Shown here: positions 33,783-44,231 of the stretch, piece by piece
Layout of the letters: every line of letters begins with the position of its first letter
How positions within the stretch are numbered: the stretch's first letter is position 1
NCBI GenBank assembly: GCA_019914945.1
Contig: CM034110.1
Location: forward strand, 3,415,001 to 3,479,000
Direction of reading: 5' to 3'
From: Typha latifolia
Taxonomy: Eukaryota > Streptophyta > Magnoliopsida > Poales > Typhaceae
Length of the DNA stretch: 64,000 nt
Made by a program: the position numbers and the translations under genes
Notes under the pieces: generated by a model
The model's database searches: none
Told to the model about the DNA's origin: nothing
The model's input: only the letters and a program-made list of their open reading frames with translations

Positions 33783-34649
33783 TGCACTCCTAGATTCAAT
33801 ACTATACTCTTGACATAAAAAATATGATTTTCCTTTTGATTATGAGTTATTATAGTCAAGTTTGTCATCTTGTAGTATATTGTTTCAATTTTAATTTGGT
33901 CACTCCCTCGACTACAATAATTATAAATGTTTAATGCACTCATAACGTATGTGTATTCTTGTGTGAGCATGATATCATGAATATTTTTTTTATAGCTCTC
34001 TATTAACTTTGATTTGCACAGTTTGACCTCATGCTTAGTTATCAAATATATTTTTATAAAAGATCAATGAAAAGGGCTACAATGAGTTAGTGTGAAAGCC
34101 GTCTTGTTTCGAGTCCAGTTTGACTCAGTACATTATTTGCAATTTAAAAAATGATATATGTGAATCTCTTCTTGCACATCGGTTGATTTGTACTACAAGA
34201 AAAGGGCTACCTACTTATGTGTGAAAGCCGTCATTGCACATATATGTTTCAAAAAAAAAAAAAAAATACAGGAAAAATTCCTGTTGTGTTATGGAGAATA
34301 AGTCGAAAAGTGCAACATTTCCATACTAAGTCGGTTTGACTATTGTGTTGCATCATTGTTTATATAGAAAAGTTTATTTAAAAAGATTGGTTCATGTTAT
34401 TAATGCACATCTTGCATATGCATATCGTTATGATCAATCAAGATTAATGTAATTTTGAGTGATGCATTCGAATTGATTATAATATGCTTTTGATGATTTG
34501 CTTGATCTTGTATGACTTATTTCATTTGATTGTCATATTCTATGTCTTGAATATAGTTTGAAATTCTAGAAGTGCATCTCCAAAATGATTTTGAACTTGT
34601 TTTTAGCTTATATATATATATATATATAAAATAAAAAAAATAAAAAAGG
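33783..34649 (+). other. Non-coding stretch replacing RT/RNase H in Sirevirus C
   Basis: No supported frame. Two blocks, AAAAGGGCTAC...GTGTGAAAGCCGTC, occur at about 34069 and 34198. The second is preceded by TACTACAAGAAAA, reminiscent of CACTA transposon ends. From about 34046 on, the sequence is shared with Sirevirus B. Confidence 0.55.
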
Positions 34650-34762
34650 GGCGTTCGAACGAGGATTTTTGAGTTCGAACGCGGTGCGTTCGAACGTGCG
34701 AACTGGTGCGTTCGAACGTGCGAACTGGTGCGTTCGAACGCACTCGTGGGTTCATTAAATAC
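34650..34762 (+). promoter_or_regulatory. Internal promoter with CGTTCGAACG cluster (Sirevirus C)
   Basis: At least five CGTTCGAACG or TTCGAACG motifs lie at 34650-34742, including a tandem GTGCGAACTGGTGCGTTCGA unit. A TATA-like ATTAAATAC follows at 34754-34762. A leader to 34952 and a predicted intron 34953-35220 (CAAG|GTATGATC ... TTTTCAAG) lead to the ATG at 35222. The arrangement is conserved with 19798-20350. Confidence 0.6.
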
Positions 34763-35221
34763 TGCGTCCGAACCCAAGGGTTTCAACTTCCTTTTTCCAA
34801 ACCCTAAAAACCCTTCCTTTTCCCCTTCTCAAATCTTCAAGATCTTGGTGTTTTTCATCGAATTTTTCACTTCAAATCCTTTTTGGGGGTAGATCTCCTC
34901 CGGATCTAGTGTCTTTCCACAAAATTTTTTAGTTTCTCCCCACATTTGCAAGGTATGATCATCCATTATTTTCCTATTTTTTTTATTCCATAAACATGCT
35001 TGATCTTGAGTGATTTTGTGCGTTCTCAACTTTTGATCACGTTAATGTTCAACTCTTGATGGTTCTTGTGAGATTGAACGTGATATCTTAGCATTTTTCA
35101 AGTGAAAGATGTTTTTCCTTTTGGGGCTTCATGGTTTCTACCAGTTTTTTTTCGAATTCTTGCTATTTTTTTGGTTGCTTTGGGCATGTATTGAATATTG
35201 CAACGTGTTTTCTTTTCAAGA

Positions 35222-36270
35222 ATGCCTAAAAAGGCGACAGTGACCAAGAAACCAAGGCCGCCTTCATCGCCATCCTCGGCTTCCAAGTTTTCTTCAACAG
35301 CAGCTGCGGGTTGCTACAAACATAATTTTGGCACCCGTCCTGTTATCTGTGAAAGACCCGTGGTTATATCTGAATTTTCTAAATTGGGGATTGAACAGAT
35401 CTTTACTGAACGAGGATGGTTATCAGTGTGTCGGATGAGCGGAACTGCTTATGTGGAAATTTTTCGGGAATTCTTTAGTAATGCCACGATTTTCGATCAC
35501 TGTATACGTTCTACTGTTCGTGGTGTTTCTATCTACGGATTCGATGTTATTCGTGTGCCGAACTTCGTCTTCCCGATGGTGAGTACCGGTATCCAATGTC
35601 TGCTCCACTTCCCGATGTCAATGAATATGCCTGCATTGTCCCCGATCAAAGGGGAACGTTGGAAAGGTAACATGATGCCGCATGCAAAGCTGACATCTGT
35701 GGCTCGCATGCTTCACCTCTTTTGTCTGTACAATGTTACACCCAAGACTCGACATTCCAGCATTAGTCTCGATCGTGCGTTCCTTCTTCATGCCATGTTA
35801 TCGGGTGTCTCTATTGACTTAGCTGCCGTGATCTATGATTCGATTCTCATTTTGCACGTAAAGAAGCACCTCGTGAGGGATTACCATTTGGCATTTTTCT
35901 TACAAATCTGTGCACTCAAAGTGGGGTGCGAGTCGATACTTCGGAACCTTCTCTTACTTCGCAAAAACCATTGGATCGGATAACTCTTAAGCGGAGTCAA
36001 GCTCACAACCAGTTGTCTCCTCTCAAACCATCCTCTTCCACCGCTAGTCGGTCATCGCACCTCGACAGTTCTAATGATAGCTCTGCCGATGACTCATCTC
36101 CCACTGAGGGGGAGTTACCTCAGAACTCGGACCGTTTCGATCAGCTTTGTACTCAAGTCCAGGATCTCCATTCGGCAGTAAATGAATTATGAGCTAAGCA
36201 AGCTCGTCACGGGACTGTTCTTGACTCCATGTTGACGATTCTTAATCGTCAGTTTCCTCCGAGTTCCTAG
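35222..36270 (+). pseudogene. Extra Sirevirus ORF, putative plant transposon-protein domain (frameshifted)
   Basis: It begins MPKKATVTKKPRPPSSPSSA and continues GTRPVICERPVVISEFSKLG, IFTERGWLSVCRMSGTAYVE and IFREFFSNATIF. After frameshifts near 35560-35650 it reads MMPHAKLTSVARMLHLFC (near 35672) and SLDRAFLLHAMLSGVSIDL. A frameshift near 35850 moves the tail (LDRITLKRSQAH, Ser-rich, acidic TEGELPQ, helical LCTQVQDLHSAVNEL) into another frame, open to 36192 and alignable to 36270. It is less damaged at the N-terminus than copy B. The block order resembles PF20167-like plant transposon proteins. No membrane segment or known enzyme motif is seen. Confidence 0.65.
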
Positions 36271-36655
36271 TCTTTGGCATTTGTGCCAAAAAGGGGGAGA
36301 GTTTCTTAGATAGTGTCTTAGTGTTTAGGTGTCTAGGTGTGTAGGGGGAGTATGGGCATGGGGGGGGTTTAGTGGAGTTTTCTTAATGTTGAAACCTTGC
36401 TTTGTCTTAGTGTCGTTGGCATTTGAACTTAACTTGAAGTAATTGTGATAATGTGTGTTTAATTCTTGTCTGTTTAAATTTTTGCTCTTGTGATAACTTG
36501 TGTTTTGATTTTTTTATTTCAGGTTATTTTCACTTGATCTTGGATTGGTATATGTTTCTTTGCAGGGATTGATATGCAAAATACTCTAGACTTGTTGGTT
36601 GCTCAGTTTGAAGTCTTTGTAATATCTTGTAACCTAAGTGTTTTGTCACAAATTG

Positions 36656-36669
36656 CCAAAGAGGGAGAT
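36656..36669 (+). other. Polypurine tract, Sirevirus C
   Basis: The purine run CAAAGAGGGAGAT abuts the 3' LTR. Further tracts (AAAAAGGGGGAGAG near 36289, GTAGGGGGAG near 36341) lie upstream, as in Sirevirus B. Confidence 0.83.
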
Positions 36670-37696
36670 TGTTAGGTTTTTAATTGTTGGCAATTGTGTT
36701 CAAAATATTCTAAGTGTATTTTTACATTTATATGAGCTTTACTCAAGTCTAGAATATCTTTGGTGTGAAGAATTGCAAGATCATTGGATAAAAGCCGTCG
36801 CGTTCACACCGCGTTCACAAACGCGTTCGAACGCGAAATCTGCGTTCACACAGACAGAGAGCCGCGTTCACAAACGCGTTCGAACGCGAGCACTGCGTTC
36901 ACACAGACCGAGAGCCGCGTTCACAAACGCGTTCGAAAGCGAGCACTGCGTTCACACAGACCGAGAGCCGCGTTCACAAACGCGTTCGAACGCAAGCACT
37001 GCGTTCACACAGACCGAGAGCCGCGTTCACAAACGCGTTCGAACGCAACCTGAATAATTCAAGCTGTTGCGTTCGAACGCACTTGGGCCCGTTTGAACGC
37101 ACCTGAGATCAAGTCAGGCCGTTCGAACGCACACGGGCCGCGTTCGAACGCACCTATGAAGTTTGCAATTTATTGGATTTTCGTGAGTACGAATATAACT
37201 TGGATTTGGCTCTATCTTGGAGATGATATATAAGGATAGTGTTGCCCTAACTTGAAGCGTTGAAGAAGATCATTCTAGGAGACTTTTTGGAGGCTACATT
37301 GCTTCTTCAACTCACAAGGCTCTTCTCATCTACATATCTTAATCTTTCATCTTAAGGGCTATCGAGACGAAAGATCAATCTCGAGGGTTACTGAGATTGG
37401 ACTTCAATCACGAGAAGCAGTGAATCGTGGGTTCTAGCGAGCAAGACTGAGAGGAACAAAGTCATTTAGATCGACAGAGTGTTTTGTGAGTCAGTCTTGT
37501 AACTGCTACTATTCTAGTGATTGGTTTTGATCCGAGTTTGGATCAGTGGTTTTTTCCTGTTTGGGTTTTTCCACGTTAAAATCTTGGCGTACATCTCTGC
37601 TTTCGTTTTTAATATTTTGTCTAATGTTTACTTAAGCAAACGAAAAATATCTTTGCCTAGTGTTTAGATACATACGTGTGTCTAGGGGTTATTTCA
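36670..37696 (+). repeat. 3' LTR of Sirevirus C
   Basis: It is 1027 bp with about four 53-bp units (36800-37050). Outside the array it is almost identical to the 5' LTR, which suggests a recent insertion. The TATA-like box lies near 37227. Confidence 0.93.
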
Positions 37697-38018
37697 CTCT
37701 CTCTCTATCTATCTCTCTCTCTCGGTCTCTCTCTCACTCCACTCTCTCTCCACTCTCTTTCGCACTACTCGTTGCTAACGTCGACCCGCCGCCACCTTCC
37801 CGAAGCTGCCGTCGCTAGTGAGATCCCTCATTTCCCCTCTCTTTCCTTCTCTCTCTCTCACTCTCTCTCTCTCTCTTGCCCGAACTCGGGCTTGTCGGAG
37901 CCGAACTACCGGCGAGAGGACGGCAGCTAGCTAGCCAGCAGCGGCCGATGCCCTCCCCACCGGTCCGAGTCCGCATCTCCTCCCTCACCTTCTCTCTTTC
38001 TTCTCTTCCTCTTCTCCT

Positions 38019-38056
38019 CTTCTTCTTCTTCTTCTTCTTCTTCTTCTTCTTCTTTT

Positions 38057-38088
<32 letters not shown>

Positions 38089-38090
38089 TT
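38019..38090. repeat. (TTC)n and (CTTT)n microsatellites in L2
   Basis: About 35 bp of TTC repeats are followed by about 32 bp of CTTT repeats within the pyrimidine-rich leader of the long LTR. The reverse copies L3, L4 and L6 have the complementary purine tracts near 46510, 49065 and 56750. Confidence 0.95.
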
Positions 38091-39189
38091 TGTCCTTCTT
38101 CCTCAACTCCTCCTTCTTTCTGCACAGTGCTGGGCTTGGCCCAGCACTATAGCCCAGCACTGATGGCAGATCTAATTAATTAATTAATTTATTTATTTAT
38201 GTTATTTATTTAGGTATTTTTCTTCTTAATTAATGCAAGTAGATTATTTAGATATTAACTATTTTAATAATATTATATATTCTTCAATATAATTTTATTA
38301 ATGATAATTTTTATAATTAATGATTAATTAGGTATAAATATAGGTAATACTAATATTTATTTATTTATATATCTATTAGATTAATAGATAGATTTGTAAA
38401 TTATAATTATTAGATTTATATTCTAAGACCCTCATCATATATATTTTAAGTATTTCTATTAATTTTATGATTATTCTACAACAAATAAAATACTAAGCTT
38501 ATTTAGTTATTTATTTATTATTTTATCGAGTAAAAACTGTATTGTCCCTAATTAATCAAGATAGTGTATGAATTATAAAATTAATTATAATTAGACCTTG
38601 TCTACTTATAGTTATTTAGCCTTTTATTTTATTTTATTTTATTTTATAATTATATATTTAGAAATACTCTCGTATATTTAGAAATACTCTCATAACTGAC
38701 GGACGTGAGAGATGCGCGGTTTGTGTCTTCTGATCAGACGGTGAGTAGTCTTATCCCCTAGACGCCTTTCTCAAATTAGGACATATTATATCTTATGTAC
38801 ACGTATGTTTTGGCCTCCAGCATGATTATATGAATTTATATAGAAATGATTTCAGTCAAGCATATTTTTATCATGCATTTGATTAGGCTGATCTGAGATA
38901 TGAGTACATTGGTGATATATAGAGATGATTATACTGTTATGGTTTTATGTCAAGCTGATTTCTATCATGAGTATGCATGTGATAGACTAGCAAAAGTATA
39001 CATATGTTAGATACATGGTTAGAGTCAGCATTGCATTATTTTTCTGTTGGCTTCTTTACCACCTAAATTCCTGAGTTGCATGATTTGTTATATTACTGGA
39101 TATATGCATATGATTTATCATGTATAGAAGATTATAAAAATACATATGTATGTGATGTGATATGAAGTGATGGCTAGAACGGTATCTAG

Positions 39190-39440
39190 TCCAGACTGGT
39201 ACTGGACATACTCTTAGCGTATGACAGAGTATGGTGATGGCTGATGGTTGTACTCTTAGCGTATGATAGGGTACAACTATCATTGATATACCCTTAGCAT
39301 ATGGCAGGGTATGATTACTTTCTTTTAAGACACCCTTAACGTATGGCAGGGTATGATTTATCTATAGAGATACTCTTAGCGTATGGCAGGGTATGATTTA
39401 TCTATAGAGATACTCTTAGCATATGATAGGATATGCTCTG
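39190..39440 (+). repeat. Hairpin repeat TACYCTTAGCGTATGGCAGG, about six copies
   Basis: Six spaced copies, each with arms TACCC/TACTC and GGGTA/GAGTA around TTAGCGTATGGCA. L1 has two copies (9150-9210). The reverse LTRs keep one or two degenerate ones (44965-45030 and 47563-47625). So the number expanded in this copy. Confidence 0.85.
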
Positions 39441-39764
39441 AGCTTGTGACATGATGTGTATCGAGTTTGGGGCCGGGTACCGTAGTCTAACATGGTGGAT
39501 GATATTCAGAGTTGAGACGGATAATTGTGATAGTGAGAGATATGTGGATTATATCTAGCTCTGACATATATGATTATCTAGTAGTTGGCATGCATCATGC
39601 ATCATCATTGATATGACTAGTATCATTGGATCATAATTATTATACATGATATGTTGTTATATTCGATGATGTTATATGGTAATTTCATCATGTGATATAT
39701 ATTTTGTTGAGGATATAATATGCTCATTCATGAGAATTGATTTCATTCATACATATGTCATTGA

Positions 39765-39767
<3 letters not shown>

Positions 39768-39802
<35 letters not shown>
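39768..39802. repeat. (AT)n microsatellite
   Basis: About 17 AT repeats in the AT-rich part of the L2 LTR. Confidence 0.95.
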
Positions 39803-39805
<3 letters not shown>

Positions 39806-40455
39806 AATACATGGCATCATGTTGATTTCGATTCATATTATTCCAGTACATGATTTACTCTCTGTTTGGCATCACTGATTCGGGGTAAGATCTAATTACT
39901 AAGCCTTTTACTCATGACTCTCCTTATCTCTTTTCTAACCCCCACAGATAATATGGTACGTGATACCGACTCGAGATATTTCGAGGAGATATTTTAGAAA
40001 GATGAGGTGAGCTATAGACATGAGATGGTATAGAAGATAGTTTAATCAGATATTGAGTTGTACCATTATTTTATATTTGTACTTCATTGTATAGACGATA
40101 ATTGGTATAATACAGGTTAGATTATAGTGTACTCTTGTATTAGTTGTTTAGTTGTACCTTGATTGTTTGTTGTGGCTTGTGTGGGTCCTGCCAGAGTAAT
40201 TAGTGGTCTAGTGTATATTATTGTGGACTTGGATATTCACATGTTAACAGGTTTATTTGGTTGATAGTATGTTTTATTTGGTGTTGGATTATCTGAGCAT
40301 AGATATGTTAGCAGGTAGTATTTGATGATGTCATGATTGTATGTGCACAAGAGAGTATCTGTGCCTGACAGGCCCCGTCCGACCTGTCGCGTGCGTCGCG
40401 CATGCCGTGTGGGCGCGTGGGCGTGCACGTGCCCGTGCTGGGCGGGGGCATTACA

Positions 40456-41300
40456 AATATGATCTGGATCGAGACAACGGTATCCGTGGGCAAATTGTGT
40501 GTCTCAAATTTCCCAAGTTCAATGGTGGTGAACCAATCTATTGGTTGTATAGGGCGAAGCAATTCTTCGCATACTAAGGTACAGCGGAGGAATATAAGGT
40601 GATGCTTACGAGCTTCCACACTAAAGATGCGGCGCTTCATTGGTTTCGAGCAGCCAATGGCCATGAGGCTATTGAAACTTCGGCTGACTTTTGCGCCGAT
40701 ATCACGTGGCATTTTGGAGCATCGGGGTATGAATACTTCGATGCTCTCCTCTCAAAGATAGTGCAAAGGACTACGGTTGGGGCATACCAAGAAGAATTTG
40801 AGAGAATAAGTAGCCGATGGCAACCCCCATGGACGGATCAACAACTTCGCAGCACCTTCATCTCTGTGCTACGAGGAGACATACAAGCCGACGTGAGGGC
40901 TTTAAGGTCTAGAACCTTAAAGGAGGTCTTCGAAGATGCGGTGCTCATGGAAGACAAACATCGAGCCATGAAGTTACACCTGAAATAGAACTAGATGAGC
41001 CAAGGGAGCCGCAATCAAGCTCAACCAACCAGAGCGATAGGAAATGTTACCAGTGCCAAGAACCGCTGCTGTAATAGTGCCTCCTCGAGCACCCCTGAAG
41101 CCCTCCCAAGATGTGAAATACGCGCCTAGAGGTTTGGGATGAGCACTCACACTTGCTCAAGTGGAGGAACGAAGATCCAAAGGCGTATGCTTTCGTTGTG
41201 ATGAGAAGTTTGTACCCGGACATCGCTGCGCTAAACCGATGGGATCGGCGATGCTAATAGTTGGATTGGAGGATGTGGAGGATGAGTTGCAGTTGAAGAT
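40456..41300 (+). pseudogene. gag of gypsy C, C-terminal part
   Basis: The frame resumes with LKFPKFNGGEPIYWLYRAKQ near 40507, then LTSFHTKDAALHWFRAANGH and the gag end TLKEVFEDAVLMEDKHRAMK near 40915. The zinc knuckle CFRCDEKFVPGHRC lies near 41190. Stops at 40575, 40986 and around 41032 show decay. It is homologous to E4 at 52829-53690. Confidence 0.87.
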
Positions 41301-41844
41301 GAAGGGGTGGCTGGACAGCAAGGAGTAGTAGCTGAGGATCAACCCGTAGATGACATGATAGCCAAAATCTCCCTCCACACCTATTCAGGGACAGCCATGG
41401 CAAAGACTTTGCGGGTGAACGGTGTAGTCAAGAAAACCACAGTGAGAATCTTGATCGACACTAGGTCCACCCACAACTTCATTGACAAGAGGCTCCTTAG
41501 GAAGGTTGGGCTTAAGTCGGAACCCACGGAAGGGTTCGATGTGACGATTGGAGATGGCACCACATTGTGGGCAAATTTTATTGGTGGAGTTGTGGAATTG
41601 AACATGCAAGGCTAAACTTTCACATTGGATCTTTATTCGTTGGCCTTTCGAGGTGCCGACATTGTCTTGGGGACTCAATGGCTTCAAAGCTTGGGGCCCG
41701 TAACATTTGATTTTTCAAACCTTACGCTTACATTTCAGAGGAATGGTCGAAGAGTGCTGCTGGATGGGAACCAACCCCGGCAAGGGCGGACATTGCGACC
41801 ACTATTGGGACTTCCATGTGAAGGGGACCGAGCTTTACTCTTAT
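41301..41844 (+). pseudogene. Protease of gypsy C
   Basis: SLHTYSGTAMAKTLRVNG leads to the active site VRILIDTRSTHNFID near 41445, where the expected DTG-S reads DTRS. DIVLGTQWLQSLGPVTF follows near 41660. A stop is at 41613-41615. The block ends before a deletion that removes part of the RT lead-in. Confidence 0.85.
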
Positions 41845-41939
41845 AAATGGCTGCTGCTGAACCAGAACATCCACCATGGTTCAAGGATCTCTTCGAGAAG
41901 CCCTAAGGACTGCCGCCGACCCGTCAGCATGAACATCGT

Positions 41940-43323
41940 ATTGAAATAATTCCAGGGGCTAAACTAGCAAATGTTCGGCCATATCGATACCCGCATGTCC
42001 AGAAGGAGGAGATCAGCAAATTGGTGGTGGAAAAGCATGAGCAAGGGATTATTCAACTAAGTACAAGTGTCTATTCGTCACCGGTGCTGCTGGTTCGAAA
42101 GAAAGACGGGAGTTGGCAATTTTGCGTCGACTACCGAGCCTTGAATGCGATCACCGTCAAAGACCGATACCCAATACCGGTGATCGAGGAGTTGCTGGAT
42201 GAACTTACAGGGTCGGCTTACTTCAGCAAACTTGACTGTAGAGCAAAGTACCATCAACTCCACGTCGACCCGGAAGATGTGCACAAAATGGCATTTTGAA
42301 CTCACGATGGCCACTATGAGTTCCGAGTGCCATTTGGGCTCACCAATACACCAGCCACCTTCCACAATGACCTTTTTCGCCCGTTCTTGCGTCCGTACGT
42401 GCTCGTCTTCTTTGACGATATTCTAGTGTATAGCAGGAATTAGAGTGAGCACTTGCGACATGTGCATGAGGTGTTGAATATCTTGCGACAAAACCAGTTA
42501 AAAGTCAAGATGAGCAAGTGCCTTTGGGGAGAGCCATGAGTGGAGTACTTGGGACATATAATCTCAGCGAGAGGAGTGGAAGTCGATCCAAGCAAGATTA
42601 AGAATATGGTGGACTGGACAATTCCTACTAATCAATAGGAATTGAGGGGATTCCTTGGGTTGACTAGGTACTATCGGCGATTCGTTGCCAACTATGGCAA
42701 GATTGCTGCCCCGCTGACCTCCTTGCTCAGAAAAGAAGGGTTTCAACGGACGGGCAAGGCGATGGAGGCCTTCAAAGCATTGAAGACAGCCATGTCTACC
42801 GCATCGGTTCTAGCACTACTGGACTTTAGCAAGCCCTTTGTGGTGGAATGCGACGCTTCAGGTGAGGGCATAGGAGCTATTTTGTTGCAAGAGGATTGGA
42901 CCGTGGCATATATGAGTAAGGCATTGTCAAACCAGTCGCGACAACTATCCACCTACGAGCGCGAAATGCTAGCAATTCTACATGCCGTTACCAAATGGTG
43001 ACCCTACTTGATTGGCCAATGGTTTACTATCCGCACGGACCAGCGTAGCTTACCCTACTTCATTGAGCAACATGTGCCACCCCAGCACAGCAATGGTGGG
43101 TCACGAAACTCTTTGGGTATGACTACGAATTAGTCTACAAAAAGAGGATTGAGAACCAAGCGGCCAATGCCCTTTCACATCAACTAGACACAAGTGAGCT
43201 CGCCTCCTTTTTAGCACCAACCCTTTCTCTATTTTCAGATATGTGGGGAACCATTGCAGAGGATCAAATCATGGAGGAGCTTGAGTTAGAGTTCAAAGAT
43301 CACTTCCCTAATTTCAATCCTTA
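41940..43323 (+). pseudogene. Reverse transcriptase and RNase H of gypsy C; integrase missing
   Basis: RT blocks: SSPVLLVRKKDGSWQFCVDY near 42075, [34 protein letters not shown] near 42322 (one residue lost), and catalytic [14 protein letters not shown] near 42395. GFLGLTRYYRRFVANYGK follows near 42652. RNase H: VECDASGEGIGAILLQ near 42843 and STYEREMLAILHAVTKW near 42950. Stops are at 42297, 42441, 42537, 42636 and 42999. After ENQAANALSH and the spacer SFLAPTLSLFSDMW the sequence jumps through MEELELEFKDHFPNF to the 3' end, so the whole integrase is deleted. Element A has the same junction. Confidence 0.9.
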
Positions 43324-43351
43324 AGGACAAGGTTGCGGAAGCATTGTGGAT

Positions 43352-44083
43352 TGATACGATTCAGACTTCACCGATGTCCTCTCGAGCATGGATATACTTT
43401 AGGGGTGTCTTTGTTTCTTGTTTTAGTATTTAATTCTTAAAAAAATATGTTTTCTGTATGTCACGTTAGAATGCGGGTGGAGTTCGTTTAAACGCACCTG
43501 TGAATGCTTGCATTAGGTTCACACATCCAGAGAGTGCGAAATCAGTGTTCGAACGCGCCTGCGAATGCCTACATCGCGTTCGCACATACAGAGAACGCAA
43601 AATATGCGTTCGAACGCGGTCGGCAAAAATCTACTGTTTTAGGGTTATTAATTGCCATTTTTTAATTGTTTGGTTAGCCCGTAAAGGTGTGGATGGCAAC
43701 CATAGAATCATTATTAAATGAATTGAGTTTTGCCCTTATCTCCTTCATCTTCTTCCCTCTCATTCTCTCGTTCCCTGGTGTCACCGCTTCTAGCCTACCT
43801 CGATCGGCCAATTTCCCTAGTCACTTAGGGGTGGCCCACTCTTCCCCCTTCTTCCAATCTATCCATCACTTTGCTCTAACCCTTCCATCACTAATAACCC
43901 TTCCACCACCACTTATTCACCGGTGCCACCCCATTAATGTCGATCCACCAACCTCCACCATCACCAAGGATTTTGTGCCTCCAACCACGGATCCTAAGAC
44001 AGACTTCCTGATGTTCATCCACTAATCGGACAATATCTCACGATCCTACCATCTGATTCGCCTAAAACTTAATTTTTAGAAAC
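43352..44083 (+). repeat. 3' LTR of gypsy C, truncated
   Basis: It begins TGATACGATTC, with a motif cluster at 43460-43615. It is alignable to its 5' LTR until about 44083 (CTAAAACTTAATTTTTAGAAA). The last 170 bp are missing where the reverse L3 element begins. Confidence 0.88.
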
Positions 44084-44231
44084 TCAACATCACAACCTAG
44101 ACTTCTATCTCAATCAATTAATATCAAACTCATCAAGATCGACTACTAGCGTAACCCTAAACCAAATCGACAATTAGTGTACTTGATGGTTTGCTAGATC
44201 ATCCATAAACCTAAGCTCTAATACTACCTGA
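44084..44231 (-). other. Leader of a reverse L-family element with primer site
   Basis: On the minus strand the L3 LTR is followed by TTCAGG and then TAGTATTAGAGC (44215-44226), a primer site of the initiator tRNA-Met type with two changes. This shows that L is a true LTR and that L3 is a 5' LTR. About 130 bp of leader remain before the junction with element C. No coding sequence is present. Confidence 0.65.

Larger units (their letters stand above)
29489..37696 (+). mobile_element. Sirevirus-type Ty1/copia element C, 8.2 kb (lacks RT/RNase H)
   Basis: The ends are TGTTAGG and GGTTATTTCA, with CTCTC duplications (29484-29488 and 37697-37701; low-complexity but in register). The order is 5' LTR, primer site, gag, protease-integrase, about 860 bp non-coding, internal promoter, spliced extra ORF, purine tracts and 3' LTR. 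The structure matches Sirevirus B. No RT or RNase H motif is found in any frame between 33783 and 35200. Confidence 0.93.
29414..40455 (+). mobile_element. L-family long LTR (L2), split by Sirevirus C
   Basis: It starts within the L sequence at CCAGCTAGCCGCGGCGGGCC, so its first bases (TGTAACAACC...) are missing. It ends GGGGGCATTACA at 40455. The order is GC-rich start, CT-rich leader with microsatellites (38019-38090), AT-rich body, hairpin repeats (39190-39440) and a GC-rich G-box terminus. Sirevirus C sits in its CT tract. No target duplication is seen, and 60 bp of gag is lost at the junction with element C. Confidence 0.75.
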
